64,000 nt of DNA, taken from assembly GCA_012934845.2 (NCBI GenBank), contig WNNJ02001436.1, forward strand, positions 1 through 64,000, in the 5' to 3' direction. Shown here in pieces: positions 48,401 to 56,163 of the stretch. The notes under the pieces are model-generated. The model saw only the letters and a program-made list of their open reading frames with translations. It was not told the DNA's origin and did no database searches. This DNA is from Pomphorhynchus laevis. Taxonomy: Eukaryota; Acanthocephala; Palaeacanthocephala; Echinorhynchida; Pomphorhynchidae. The translations under genes and the position numbers were made by a program. How positions within the stretch are numbered: the stretch's first letter is position 1; each line of letters begins with the position of its first letter.

Positions 48401-51400
48401 TCTCGTATATTTTTGCTAAAATAATTTCTCGTTTATTTTCAACACTTAAAATTGTTGTTTACTAAATCCGAAAATAAATTGTTAAGTTTTTAGTTTTTTA
48501 TTAATTTTTTATCAATAAAAAATATTTTGTAGTAAATAATTTTTCGAATAATTCTTAAAATAAGCTTGATTATGACGTCATTTGTATAATGACGTCATTG
48601 TGCTATCGTAAGGACGCTATTGTCGAAGGCTACAATTATTTAATTTTTACAATAAATTACTCGTGTTTATAATGTCCATCAACATCAAGAAAGTTGACAC
48701 GAAAGCAAATCTTGATTACTTGACTTAATTGCCTAAGTTTGTTAGGAAAAACTATCTATTAAATGTCTAGCTTTCTAGACTCATCTAACCGTGCTATTCA
48801 AATACTATATCCAACACATTGATTGATTAAAAAGCAACGGATCAATAATTTGCACAAGATACGAAGGAAAAGTTAACGTCTGCAAGATTAAACTTTTCTT
48901 AAATTAGAGTTATAAAAGACACGGTTCGAAAACAATGATTCAACCTTTTATCGTTGAATCTTCATCGTTAAATTACCGTACTTTATAGGCAGCCATCTCG
49001 ATGCAAGAAGTTTACAGCAAGCCGTCAGCACTGGATTGGCAAATACGATTGACGCATTATTAACAAATGATCACACGGGAGCAAAATGAAATACAAGATC
49101 GTAGTATACATATTGCGTCACTGTACTTTGTGATATTAATTATATTGACTGTCCAAAAAGTCTTGCTTGAGTTTCCTAATTATTAGCTAAAAATAATTTT
49201 AAAGTGCTAAGATCATAGAATTTTAAATGAAAACTCGTTTAATTAATTGATTTTTATTTTATCTGGAATATAAATCTTATTTACCTCAATTTAATAAAGA
49301 ATTGTTATTTTATTCTAAATTATAATAATAAGTTAAATAATTATTGTATTTCATCACTAACACTTTAAAAATATACATTTAACAGCAAAATTCGTCCAAC
49401 ATTTATTATCTAACAGTTAGTATTTTGTAATCCAATATCAATTAACTTATTCAGTTAACTAACCTTCGCGTAATACGTTTGCGTTTATTGAAATATATTC
49501 GTCTACTTGAACATGATAAAACACTTGAAATTCAAGATTTGATTTGGCGACAACTAAGGAACCATTTGTGTTTACTTGATTCGTTAGCCTACAATCAATA
49601 GCATCGTCCTAAATAAAAATTCAAATTGAATGCGAATAACAATGTTTCATACACTTGATACAAGTCGATATGATTTGATCTTTGATCCATCAATTCCATA
49701 TATATAGACGTACATTCCATGTGATATGATGACAAGATGTTCATCCAAAGTCCAAAACGGTCCAAATTTTATAGTATTTTCAAGCTGAAAGAAAACAAAT
49801 AAATAAAAATTTCATTTAAAAAATAATTTTACATTATTTGAAAAGTAATTTTATCATTTTACTTAAAAAAGATTAACAGTTAGCACGAGAATGATTATTT
49901 ACACAAATATAATCAACAAATGAGATGCATTTTCAAATATGGCAGTTTTCATCATTCACATATAAAAATTTTCTGAGCAGCAAACAACGGAAAGAAGGCA
50001 TTTTTGGAATACTTGAAATTCAAGATTTGATCGAGTAATGATTCAATCAAATTTAATTTATTAGACTGTCAATATTCTTTGTTTCGTTCAAAAAATTCCT
50101 TTTTATCCTGTTTAATATATTAGCTTATAAATACCTATTATTTCGTTTTAGGTGTTTTTAAGTTCTTAAGAAGGTTATTGGTTTTATGTATTTACTTATA
50201 TCATGTAATAAAAAATATATCTTGGAATATAAGCATCAGTATTTTCAGCCTTCTTCGATTTTATTTCATTAATTTTTTAATTGATCAGTATCTAAATAAA
50301 AATATAAATTTACTATTTTCATTACCTATTCTAATTATTTTTAATTGTTTAATTTTTATCTTATTCAATATTTTTGCTATTTGTTTTGCTGTAACCCATT
50401 TAATCAGACCGTAAACATAATAAAATTTATGTAGATAAACAACAAAATATGTTGCTTACCTACATATCCTTTGCATGTTGTAAAAATTGGCAAAAAGCTT
50501 TAAATTTTTTTTTTGCTAAAAATACATTTAAAATGCATTATTGGGAAGTATAAATATAATGTTGTATGTTGTATCAACTAATGTCTTTCTCAGATTTATC
50601 ACAACGACGAATCTTTAGTTAAACTCGGAAAGAGAAAAATAAAGATTTGTAAAATCTGGAAAATTTAAGAATTGGAAGCATTTCCATTGAAATTTCATAT
50701 GAACTGCTCATTATTAATCTCGCTATAAGCTCGCAAATGTTTTATTGTGAATTATTATCAGTCTTGTATATCTTATTTTTATGTAGTAAAAAAATATTTA
50801 AAATTTAATATTATGCTTTGAAATATAAAAATAGAACAAATCCTTCGTTACTTATTTTGACCGCTCAAATGTACTAAAGGTTTGCATTTTTACTTATAGT
50901 AAAAGGTTATAATAAAATATAAAAGGTTATTAAAAATTAAGTAAAAATGGTTATTAAACTGTACCTGCAGCGAAATTATAGATTATTTTTCAATTATCGA
51001 ATGTTATTTTTAAGATAACAATGTATTGATGATATTTAGGGATTGTTAGGTCAATTCAAGAGCGGAAGATTAATTTATTTTATTTCACAAGAGTACAAAG
51101 TAAACAATTAATTTACATAAAAACAAGCATTTTATTATCACCTTTATTGTGCTGTAAAGTTTATACCCCGAAGCAGACGTAATATAGATACAGTGAGCGC
51201 TGGCATCAAAAAACGCTATAATACAATCTTGTATTAAATATTTAGATAGTTATTACCTGTTGGACCACCATACAAGCAAAATGCAATTTTATTAACGCGT
51301 AACTTATATGGCGTAAATTTACACAAAGGTTGCCATCTAGATTACAAACGTAAGCGATAGTTACAATTTAAATAAAATCTAAAATTAACCTAAAATAGCA

Positions 51401-51442
51401 ACTACCGAGCTCAAAACAGGAATCAGAGAATTCGACAGACAT
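21009..51442 (-). CDS. VPS16: VPS16, HOPS/CORVET core subunit, 20-exon gene
   Basis: VPS16 is the scaffold that holds Vps33 in the HOPS and CORVET tethers, which drive endosome and lysosome fusion. Exons, minus strand: 51442-51390, 51336-51257, 51227-51142, 49784-49662, 49608-49464, 48228-48104, 46077-45806, 40791-40626, 40579-40442, 40391-40246, 35137-34996, 30901-30770, 30727-30596, 30565-30467, 25713-25639, 25589-25500, 23719-23565, 21406-21310, 21261-21155, 21102-21009. All junctions have GT/AG and the phases agree; they sum to 2,457 nt, 818 residues plus stop (human about 840). The beta-propeller is roughly residues 1-330 and the helical solenoid 400-818. Matches to the family include YGGPT near residue 40, DIPLTYNQ near 445 and YAVKFGRTDLALQLINKEP near 525. 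The sequence is divergent, so exon 14 and the exon 13 donor are the least certain. The whole frame is open, so the gene looks functional. Confidence 0.93.
21407..22342. other. VPS16 intron 17, 3' part
   Basis: AT-rich intron sequence next to the exon 18 acceptor. I see no gene or clear element in it. Confidence 0.4.
22343..23101 (-). pseudogene. Reverse-transcriptase-element C-terminal remnant in VPS16 intron 17
   Basis: Two adjoining frames (23,101-22,700 and 22,699-22,343) carry PRLLYKFRTTPGF, SWRPASLSVPFSGLGIGSSA, ESGAWLNTVPIGALGTLLDD and HCHCGASVDESGRHGLAC. This resembles the C-terminal region of a reverse-transcriptase protein widespread in invertebrate genomes. I recognise the pattern but not the clade; a LINE is most likely. 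The RT core is missing, and a stop separates the two frames. The 5' edge at about 23,071-23,132 carries three copies of a GCTCCTCGC word in alternating orientation. Confidence 0.6.
23145..23445. mobile_element. Penelope-like RT fragments joined head to head
   Basis: The plus strand (23,145-23,300) encodes KYMLRYIDDISVFNSNN and YPKSLILNKTNIDDKEG, the RT catalytic (YIDD) and downstream motifs of Penelope-like elements. The following 140 bases encode the same region on the minus strand. The piece is a short broken remnant in VPS16 intron 17. Confidence 0.65.
23565..23719 (-). CDS. VPS16: VPS16 exon 17 (residues 669-720)
   Basis: Encodes NHELALMNFYRLYDIKNCYS and NNGNLNAAQELRKISKMSNK, matching the HDTLKTLL.LGEVKLAEKLR helices of VPS16. 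The apparent stop after SNKV is not used: the donor is the second GT in AAAGT/GTAATA, and the split codon is completed by the first base of exon 18. Confidence 0.82.
23720..25499. other. VPS16 intron 16
   Basis: AT-rich intron of 1,780 bases. Apart from a 48-bp tandem pair at 24,562, I see no gene or recognisable element. Confidence 0.5.
24562..24656. repeat. Two-copy 48-bp tandem repeat with internal palindromes
   Basis: GACTTACGT begins units at 24,562 and 24,610 (48 and 47 bp). Each unit contains CAATTAC and GTAATTG words in opposite orientation, so each can fold on itself. No coding potential. Confidence 0.6.
25500..25713 (-). CDS. VPS16: VPS16 exons 15-16 (residues 614-668)
   Basis: Exon 15 25713-25639 (ISLCNEDICADFAISKALSN) and exon 16 25589-25500 (SIKEDDILQLVKSLSNKPDE) are separated by a 49-nt intron. 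Similarity to VPS16 is low here. Both are kept because their splice sites are good, both are phase 0, and they are collinear with the flanking exons. They should be part of the helical solenoid. Confidence 0.68.
25905..26185. repeat. Foldback element, about 280 bp, in VPS16 intron 14
   Basis: The left arm (25,921-26,028) and right arm (about 26,079-26,177) are long imperfect inverted repeats: GATGCTTGATAATGACATTA on the right matches its complement on the left, and AGGTTCGCT/AGCGAACCT pair further in. On the minus strand, the left arm has TTGATAA (25,948-25,942), one base, helix GACATT/AATGTC with a 5-nt loop, then GAAA (25,923-25,920), a relative of the hammerhead-like block at 19.2 kb. Confidence 0.6.
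26465..27100 (+). pseudogene. LINE RT C-terminal remnant in VPS16 intron 14
   Basis: Translation with interruptions gives FKYLGVLFSRDCRNIREIEK, KLSVYHAIFIPILTYGQELW and MTNGIISRIQANKMRFLR, the classic segment after the RT domain of several LINE clades. Several stops and shifts are present. It lies antisense to VPS16. Its last part (DVWNSLFMHCLHDSTP) resembles the fragment at 61.6 kb. Confidence 0.75.
27101..30060. other. VPS16 intron 14, middle
   Basis: AT-rich. It contains one copy of the interspersed word ATACGTAGACTCAGTTA (near 29,080), a copy of the GGAATAGGGGCCAAAACCTG module (28,850), a GGATTAAAGGTCATCAGGAG element-tail word (29,524), and a 72-codon cysteine-rich frame at 27,111. I support no gene here. 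Confidence 0.4.
30062..30440 (-). mobile_element. Penelope-like RT fragment in VPS16 intron 14
   Basis: Minus-strand pieces resemble IIADLFLSFIE, NCVKTKSK and YLFRYIDDICVFNSNNF, the RT block around the YIDD box of Penelope-like elements. Broken. It begins about 30 bases downstream of the VPS16 exon 14 donor. Confidence 0.65.
30467..30901 (-). CDS. VPS16: VPS16 exons 12-14 (residues 493-613)
   Basis: Exon 12 30901-30770, exon 13 30727-30596, exon 14 30565-30467, with introns of 42 and 30 nt. Exon 12 encodes SDEQILENVLTTED and YAVKFGRTDLALQ; exon 13 encodes LINKEPDDTKRIKGLLVLHK and ALSVGNPEQS, which match YGCGRTELAIKLLEYEP and AIESGDTDL of the family. Exon 14 (NALRVVDEASDRKQYHSLL) has weak similarity and is placed by phase and splice sites. 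The exon 13 donor could lie 3 bases further on. Confidence 0.82.
30902..31759. other. VPS16 intron 11, part next to exon 12
   Basis: AT-rich with two related modules (about 31,020-31,215 and 31,440-31,600) that share AGCCCATT/GGCCCATT plus a following AAATTGTAA. I see no gene. Confidence 0.35.
31760..31832 (-). pseudogene. Decayed partial copy of VPS16 exon 13
   Basis: These 73 bases align with 30,639-30,711 inside exon 13; GTGCAAGACCAGCAA and GATGCTAGATTCA-type words are shared and roughly one base in six differs. It lies in intron 11, about 1 kb upstream of the real exon. The rest of the exon is absent, so it should not be spliced. Confidence 0.75.
31894..32160. repeat. 16-bp minisatellite, about 16 degenerate units
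   Basis: The unit is close to GATTAGAGATCATCTG. Near-perfect units lie at about 32,090-32,150, and earlier units are more diverged. The unit resembles the GGATTAGAGGGCATCAG word in the Penelope-like tails near 59,950. Confidence 0.75.
32161..33307. other. VPS16 intron 11, AT-rich middle
   Basis: AT-rich with a hairpin near 32,615-32,650 (AACCGATT and its complement). From about 33,125 base composition is less AT-rich, leading into the hammerhead site. I see no gene. Confidence 0.35.
33308..33349 (+). ncRNA. Type I hammerhead ribozyme candidate
   Basis: Helix I: ACGGTA (33,308-33,313) pairs perfectly with TACCGT (33,344-33,349). Core box: CTGATAA (33,314-33,320). Helix II: GCTC/GAGC (33,321-33,324 and 33,330-33,333) with loop CGTTA. 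Second core box: GAAA (33,334-33,337). Then CGCGTC (33,338-33,343) gives a minimal helix III and a GTC cleavage triplet. The one departure is A in place of the invariant G of CTGATGA. Hammerheads of this form are known in Penelope-like elements and retrozymes. It lies in VPS16 intron 11, antisense to the gene. Confidence 0.7.
33700..34900 (-). mobile_element. Penelope-like element, RT part, broken
   Basis: Minus-strand pieces in order: YDFSTLYTNL near 34,600 (first RT acid motif), then VKGVPSGGNSSSIIADLFLS (34,340-34,400), then RYIDDICVFNSNNFYSIS and LILNKTN-type residues to about 34,130, then copies of the IFLHEHSCIPYNIKYN-type tail near 33,950 and 33,750. GxPxGG plus IADLFL plus RYIDD is characteristic of Penelope-like RTs. 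Several breaks are present. It fills the part of VPS16 intron 11 next to exon 11. Confidence 0.75.
34996..35137 (-). CDS. VPS16: VPS16 exon 11 (residues 445-492)
   Basis: Encodes VGIDVLFEKLQRRQHNEMIN followed by GMRDNLMLRWIYYQ, matching [20 protein letters not shown] and the ILAHWACYKVQQ helix of the family. Acceptor GTAAATAG, donor GTATCC. Penelope-like fragments lie within 300 bases on both sides. Confidence 0.88.
35390..35650 (-). mobile_element. Possible N-terminal region of a Penelope-like element
   Basis: Minus-strand residues such as LLPSGRKICNYNKEL and CNCKSLSF resemble the region before the RT of this family. Weak and broken; placed by similarity of pattern and by the fragments nearby. 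Confidence 0.3.
36043..36428 (-). repeat. tRNA-headed SINE-like repeat, copy 1
   Basis: On the minus strand, GCCAGCCTAGTGGGTTTAAC resembles a tRNA A box region, and GAGTTCGAATATGATC about 30 bases on resembles a B box. The unit also has GATCC..GGATC arms and the word CAGCTCACAGATG near one end, and starts and ends with GTAGCGTCCTGCTG. It lies in VPS16 intron 10. Confidence 0.55.
36429..36800 (-). repeat. tRNA-headed SINE-like repeat, copy 2 (in tandem with copy 1)
   Basis: Same word order as copy 1, immediately next to it and in the same orientation, with the CAGCAGGACGCTAC word at the junction. It carries an extra hairpin (CAGTCTGGGTGGATC region near 36,450-36,480) also found near 33,575-33,600. 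Confidence 0.55.
36947..39031. repeat. 2.1-kb direct duplication, left copy (VPS16 intron 10)
   Basis: Matches 42,806-44,890 at a constant offset of about 5,859 bases with only scattered differences. It contains a plus-strand SINE-like unit (37,005-37,410), a Penelope-like tail piece (about 37,620-37,690) and a 243-bp tandem repeat. Confidence 0.9.
38215..38780. repeat. 243-bp tandem repeat, 2.3 copies
   Basis: ATTTCATAATTAAGTTGATT starts units at 38,215, 38,458 and 38,701. The units are nearly identical, so the array is young. The same array is present at 44,075-44,640 in the duplicated block. Confidence 0.85.
39370..39590 (-). mobile_element. Penelope-like RT fragment
   Basis: Minus strand: NQNYLKVGTSIFRQVKGVPM, then GGNSSPIIANLF. 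It is the GVPxGG block of the family, broken, in VPS16 intron 10. Confidence 0.6.
39597..39790 (+). repeat. tRNA-headed SINE-like repeat, partial
   Basis: Shares GTCGTGCCACAATCGAAAGA, CAGCTCACAGATGCATTC and GATCCCCTACCGAAGG-type words with the full units. It stops before the tRNA-like head. Confidence 0.5.
39855..40035 (-). mobile_element. Penelope-like RT fragment
   Basis: Minus strand: a second broken copy of the GTSIFRQ...G...GG block, ending about 210 bases before the VPS16 exon 10 donor. Confidence 0.45.
40246..40791 (-). CDS. VPS16: VPS16 exons 8-10 (residues 295-445)
   Basis: Exon 8 40791-40626, exon 9 40579-40442, exon 10 40391-40246, with introns of 46 and 50 nt. Exon 8 encodes NESCPYFLVSEFNGLTFIYD (family DEDSYLVPELDGVRIFS). 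Exon 9 encodes SESVQHLMACALFVTQIEKQ, the helix linking propeller and solenoid. Exon 10 encodes QILNKLRSAEYDIPLTYNQ (family RVLNAVRDY.IGIPLTYSQ), the strongest local match. The donor GTAAGG ends the cluster. A 2.1-kb duplicated block lies on each side of these exons. Confidence 0.92.
40792..42805. other. VPS16 intron 7, right-hand repeats
   Basis: AT-rich. Copies of ATACGTAGACTCAGTTA occur near 41,118, 41,680 and 42,360 and a variant near 42,090, each followed by a GCTGATCT or TCTGATCT word, so this is an interspersed repeat of unknown class. A diverged copy of the GCATATTCAA..ATTGA module lies at about 41,330-41,470. I see no gene. Confidence 0.45.
42806..44890. repeat. 2.1-kb direct duplication, right copy (VPS16 intron 7)
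   Basis: Near-identical to 36,947-39,031 and in the same orientation. It contains the SINE-like unit at 42,865-43,270 and the 243-bp tandem array at 44,075-44,640. Confidence 0.9.
44891..45805. other. VPS16 intron 7, part next to exon 7
   Basis: AT-rich with a short run of ATAATG/ATAATA units at about 44,985-45,010. I see no gene. Confidence 0.4.
45806..46077 (-). CDS. VPS16: VPS16 exon 7 (residues 205-295)
   Basis: The largest exon (272 nt). It encodes ESCLDRKLICLVTDRNYVFI and NLHWASPKAI, matching the family's SF.YRHLALFTDTGYIWM and PPKQMVWC. The donor is taken at AAAAAG/GTTTTA, because this phase restores the family sequence in exon 8 (K-R-F-K-I-N-E-S). Without splicing, the frame runs on into intron sequence for 18 codons. 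Confidence 0.9.
46078..48103. other. VPS16 intron 6
   Basis: 2,026 bases, AT-rich. Holds a hammerhead-like block at 46,916-46,938 and a 9-bp hairpin (AACTTGATG/CATCAAGTT) near 46,470-46,500. A 93-codon plus-strand frame at 47,009 has no recognisable content. Confidence 0.45.
46916..46938 (-). ncRNA. Hammerhead-like core block
   Basis: Minus strand: CTGAAGA (46,938-46,932), one extra A, helix GATT/AATC (46,930-46,927 and 46,923-46,920) with loop CGA, then GAAA (46,919-46,916) and TATA. Same layout as the foldback blocks but with a shorter helix and no partner arm that I can see. Confidence 0.35.
48104..48228 (-). CDS. VPS16: VPS16 exon 6 (residues 163-204)
   Basis: Acceptor TCTAATAG and donor GTAAGT. 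Encodes EILIWCTAYDDDKSLKIIFA, matching the propeller segment of VPS16 in which human has CWTVLCQDRVAHILLAVG. The phase joins exons 5 and 7 cleanly. Confidence 0.85.
48229..49463. other. VPS16 intron 5
   Basis: 1,235 bases of AT-rich sequence. I see nothing recognisable in it. Confidence 0.5.
49464..49784 (-). CDS. VPS16: VPS16 exons 4-5 (residues 74-162)
   Basis: Exon 4 49784-49662 and exon 5 49608-49464 are separated by a 53-nt intron. Exon 4 encodes FGPFWTLDEHLVIISHGMYV, matching the LGWS.EE.LLCV.EDG segment of animal VPS16. Exon 5 encodes NGSLVVAKSNLEFQVF, matching the segment around GVAILTGAHRF. Exon 5 ends in phase 1 at a GTTAGT donor. Confidence 0.85.
49785..51141. other. VPS16 intron 3
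   Basis: 1,357 bases, very AT-rich. A 78-codon frame at 50,178 is almost all I, L, F and N, as AT-rich DNA yields by chance. I see no gene. Confidence 0.5.
51142..51442 (-). CDS. VPS16: VPS16 exons 1-3 (residues 1-73)
   Basis: Exon 1 51442-51390, exon 2 51336-51257, exon 3 51227-51142, with introns of 53 and 29 nt. The start ATG is chosen because the 18 residues before the conserved YFR/FYR position equal the spacing in human VPS16. Exon 2 encodes CLYGGPT, matching the family's YGGPIA. Exon 3 encodes IIAFFDASAHCIYITSASG, the first propeller strands. A strong acceptor-like TTTTCAG ends 17 bases before the ATG. Confidence 0.82.
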
Positions 51443-52199
51443 CCAACCCAGTTGTAAAACTGAAAATATTAAACAACAAAATTGCATTAATAACTTGTTA
51501 TTAATGACTTGATAATTAATAACTTGTTAAAAGCACAATGGAAACGTCAAGATACAATTTTTAACGAATTAAATATTCGATTGAATTAATAATGGACCAA
51601 TTATGTAGTTGTAGTCACTAACAGCTGCTTTTATTGATGGAATATGCAAAAAATAAATAGAAAAATCAATAAATTAGACTTCTAAATGAGAAAAAAAATA
51701 TTTAAATTTAAAAAAATTATAATTGTTTTATATTTTTTTATTTTTTTATAAATTTTGTAAACATTTATGAAAAAATATAGATCTTTTTATAAAAAAAAAT
51801 TATAAACTTTTTCTTATAAATTTAAATGAGCAAATTATAAACTTTTTAAATAAACAACTAACAAGACATTAGTGTTTGAATAAGAAAATAAATTACGTAC
51901 ATTGCATTGATTTGTAAAACTAAATCAATTACACCATTGTGAACTTCTCTGCAAATCCCAGAGTATCAATGAAATTAATTTCATATGCGCTGATTCATCA
52001 TCACACATCATTATTGGAGAAAATTGAAAAATGAAAGGGCAACTTAATCGTATTTGGCATTTCTTAAAATACATAACCTTAGCTATTGTTTAGGACTAAG
52101 ATTATAATTATAGCATTTCTTATATAACATAGTACAATATTTTGCAAATTTAACAAATCCTAATTGCATAAAGGGTTCAGTTTCTTTAATATATTTATT
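51443..52199. other. VPS16 5' flank
   Basis: AT-rich. TTTTCAG at 51,466-51,460 (minus) is a good splice acceptor 17 bases before the ATG, so a 5' UTR intron or a trans-spliced leader site is possible. No promoter element can be named. Confidence 0.4.
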
Positions 52200-55100
52200 A
52201 TTATTTTAAACCACTAGACCTTACAGTTCGTGAGTTAAAAAACATCAAGAAAAAGAAATCAGAGCAAAGTAGCAAAATGCAACTAGGATAGTCGATTCTG
52301 AGCCACCATTTACATTTCTTGTCCCAATCTTCGTTTAAATCTGCGCCAGCTAATGTTCGACTAGTTGAAAAGAATTTTCTTGGCATCGTCTTCAATTGTT
52401 CTCTTTTATTTCTTTCAAACACCGCCTCTAGGACGCCGCCAAGATTCCTCCTGACCCAAGTATAACGTTAACTTAGTAGTATATCTCTCCCCATCCGTAG
52501 TACATGGCCAAGATTGCGCAGTATATTCTTTCGGACCAGGTCAGACACGGTAACACCGGGTGAACATCGTGAATACACTTATGCGTTTGATACGCGATCG
52601 AGCAGATTGACTCTTGCAATTCTGCGTAGACAGCGGCGTTCAAAGACATCAAGCTGCTTACCTGTAGTAAGTTTCTCAGGCCAGCACTCAGAGCCGTATA
52701 ACAGAACTGGGCGGACAACAGACGAATACATTTGGACCTTTGTTTTAATAGATACATTGGTATCGCGCTAGAGAGAGTGTAGACGTGAGAAGGTGGAACC
52801 AGCTTTCGTTATCCGGCTTTGAATGTCGACATCACATCGACAGTCATTGGAAAATATTGAACCAAGATAAGTGAAAGATTCTACATGTTCAATAGTTATA
52901 TCACCTATAATAACTGAGCATGGTGGGGAGTTTATGGTGAGTAGCTCACATTTCGGTATGTTAATGTACAACCCATTCCAGATGGCTAGACGATTAACTT
53001 GGTCAAATGCCGATTTGAAATTCAGGAATAATAAAACAACGACTGATGATACTCTCGACAGGCATCCATCAGAATGCGAAGAGTAAATATATGATCAATA
53101 CATCCTCGGTTCGGTCTAAATCCAGCTTGATTTTCTCTTGTTTGAATTTACCGCAGCGGCCTGATTATATTCAGAATTACGCTTTCCATGATTTTATATA
53201 CAACCGGTATGGTTGATATAGGCCGGTAATTCAAACATAGTGAAACGTTATCTTTTTTAGTATTGAAATTATAACCGAAATCTGCCAATTCAAGGGAACT
53301 CGATTGTGGTTTCATATGCATAGGAACATATCCGTCAGATATTCAACAACATCAGGACCACCTTGCTTGATAAATTCAGGATAAATTTAATCAAGTCACG
53401 CGGATTTTCTGAATTTTAGTGTGCTAATTACTTGGCTGATCTTATTACTTGTTGAAGGATTATCGTCGATTTCCAATACATCTGTGTGCACAGTGCATAC
53501 TTGACGTCCTTGAAATATGACATTGTTATATGATCATGTTCGGGTGTCTGTTTTCCGGTAGAGATTTTTGAAATGAACTCTCCAGCGTCCTAACCGTGCA
53601 GACGTTTTAAACACTTTACATGACATATCGGTATCCTATAACTCCTCTATGCTGACTAGGTGTGTAAAATCTTCATATGAGACTGAAACACTTACGCGCA
53701 TTACCATTATTAGCAGCCTTTGGGCTTGTTTTGCAATTTCTAGCCAATATATCTCTTTATCATGACGGATACTGGCGCGTAATTTGTGAGTAAGAATCGT
53801 CGTCTCCTTGATATTTCCTGCAGCCATGCTTGACTTTCTCTGTTCGAGGATCATCATAAATGCTTCACTTATCCAATCGTTTCTAGGTCTTTTGCAATAA
53901 GGAATAAGATCGTGAGCTGAAAAATACAGTGCATTCTTGAGTGTTGACCATCGTTCACCGATCTGACGAACATCTTTATTTCTATCGTAGAGTTGGATAA
54001 ATTTAGATTTAGACTTGTGCGATACGCTGTCAATGTATTTCCTACGTATACAATCGTTTGCTAGTAGTCGCATATCCGGTCGAATTAACTTTAACCTTGG
54101 TGACATTTGTTGAAATGTCGCTTCAATATCCAGTATTACCAGTGAGTGATCGGTCACCACATCAATTCCCCAATACAAGCGGCGATTTGTGATGGCTTTT
54201 CTACACCGTATGCGAACCAGAATAAAATCGGTTTGGTTGCAACCCCTGCCATTAGGATATATCCACGTTACAATGTGCCGTTTCCGGTGCTGAAAGCAAG
54301 TGTTCATAGCTATCAAGCGGTGCGTGCTCATCAAGTCATAGAGTTTGTCACCGTTCGCACACATTTTGCTAATACTGTGTCGCCCAACGAAGGGCGCGGT
54401 CAATTCACTAGACTTTAGTTGAGCATTAAAGTCGCCGCCGACCACGAGAAAATCACGTGAGGGAATTGCTAGCAAAATCTCACCAAGTTTTTGATAGAAT
54501 TCTTCAATGTTTGCAGGAGCCGTAGCATTTGTCGGGCCATATGCACAGATGACAGTTCTGTTTGAATATTCGCCTCTCAGTCGTACAGAAGTCATTATAT
54601 CGTAAATTGGAGTCCAATCAATCATGTAGGGCATAATAGATGACCGTATAAATATGGATACACATCGTTGGCTGGAAACATCCGTCGATCCAGAGAAGAG
54701 TATCGTATAGTATCGTGTACTGCCGGGAACACTAACGTTGACCGACCCAACATTTGGAATCCGACATTCAGTTGCACAACATATGTCAATGTCACGAATA
54801 TCTAGAGTTCTGGCAATTAGATCGTTTTAGCGGTTTTCAAGTGTTCGAACATTAAAGTCGTAATCCTTAACTTTTCTGAGTTTCGGAAGAATGATTTCGG
54901 AAGATGATATGACCTCCCGGTTGGAAACTCATAAATCGCTTGTCTAGCCGGACTTATCAAACTTGTTTGATCGGGAATTGTTAGCTTATTCATATGTAGT
55001 TTTTTTTCGTGTTCATTTTCATTGATGTTTGTTGTAGGCTGGGATACCACCCGAATTCGCCACACTCGAGGGGGAAGTCCTTATGGCCTCATGGCGGGAC

Positions 55101-55200
55101 CATCTCGCCATGTTAATGTGCTAGCCCATATGTGGTTGATGGCATATTTTAGGAATCAAGAGTGCCAACTCCGCATCCACCACCTATCATAGCACATCCA
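52200..55200 (-). pseudogene. RTE-type LINE, long but decayed
   Basis: Reads leftward. Endonuclease at about 54,830-53,900: DIDICCATECRI, VICAYGPTNA, LVVGGDFNAQL, WIYPNGRGCNQTDFILV, RLYWGIDVVTDHSLVI, the RTE form of the N-Q-x-D and DH motifs. The RT region (about 53,560-52,970) is full of stops, with IYPEFIKQGGPDVVEYLTDM and VPLNWQ visible. The C-terminal part has HVESFTYLGSIFSNDCRCDV (52,880 region) and a degraded end to about 52,200. It sits between VPS16 and BTRC, in the same orientation. Inactive. Confidence 0.8.
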
Positions 55201-56163
55201 CTGATTGTCCTCGGCTACTTATTCGTCAAACGAATAAATAGTTAAACATTAAAAAGATAAGCATTAAAGTAGTTTAGGTTTAACTAAAATTTAATGTAGA
55301 TTAGATAATTTTACGTAATTTTATGAAATTGGCGTTATGTCTAGTCATCGCATACTTAAGCGATAAAACAAAATATGCAAACCGTAATAAAAATTTTAAT
55401 TTTGTATTAATAATAGACTGTTTATATCGTACAGCTTAAATTAAATAAATCAATAAATTGAATTAAAGATTAAATTAGCAAATATTTTCGGTATTAATAA
55501 AATGCGATATGACGTCATAAAATTTCGCTTTGACCAAGTGATACTTTTACGTTAATTAGTTCAATCATTATTTAAATTAATTTGCTACTAAATTATTTTA
55601 GAAATTAATATTTCTTTTAAAAATAAATTTGAGCGAAATAAATGGAAATACAGTTTTCAAACCTTTTAGATTAATTATCATTTTCGACCGTTCCACAAGT
55701 TCTTTAATATGGTAATGTTTGACATGTTCAATAAAATATTTTGAAAATTATTTGAATGGATTTATTCATTCAAATAATATTTATTTATTCATTTACTCGA
55801 CACTTTCAATTTACAAATAGTAGGAAGTTGTATATAAAATAGGTAGTAATGAGAAATATATTTAATTTTACGCCGATTTCAATTCAATTACAAAAGATAA
55901 GTATTTTACAACTAGTTTAAATCCCAAATCAAAGATTGGTAAAAATCGAATTATACCGATTTGAATAGCAAATAAGTGGATGGTAATAAGTAAGAAGGAA
56001 ACGAATTTCAAAGATTATTTTAAGTAAAACTATCATGACTCATCTCCATCTATTATCGGGTAAATTTACAAAAGTCATGTCAATTATATAAAGTTTTTCT
56101 AGAAATGTCATCATGAGACATTTTTAGATCATCAGGGTTGATAAACTTGTGATTGTAAAGATA
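55201..56163. other. BTRC 3' flank / 3' UTR
   Basis: AT-rich sequence between the BTRC stop and the RTE remnant. The first few hundred bases after 56,163 should be 3' UTR; I could not choose a poly(A) site. An AAATGTC/GACATTT hairpin lies near 56,100-56,125. Confidence 0.4.

Noticed and set aside
50178-50414. 78-codon hydrophobic frame that looks like a membrane protein
   Set aside because: Almost only I, L, F, N and Y, as expected from AT-rich DNA; no start context or homology.
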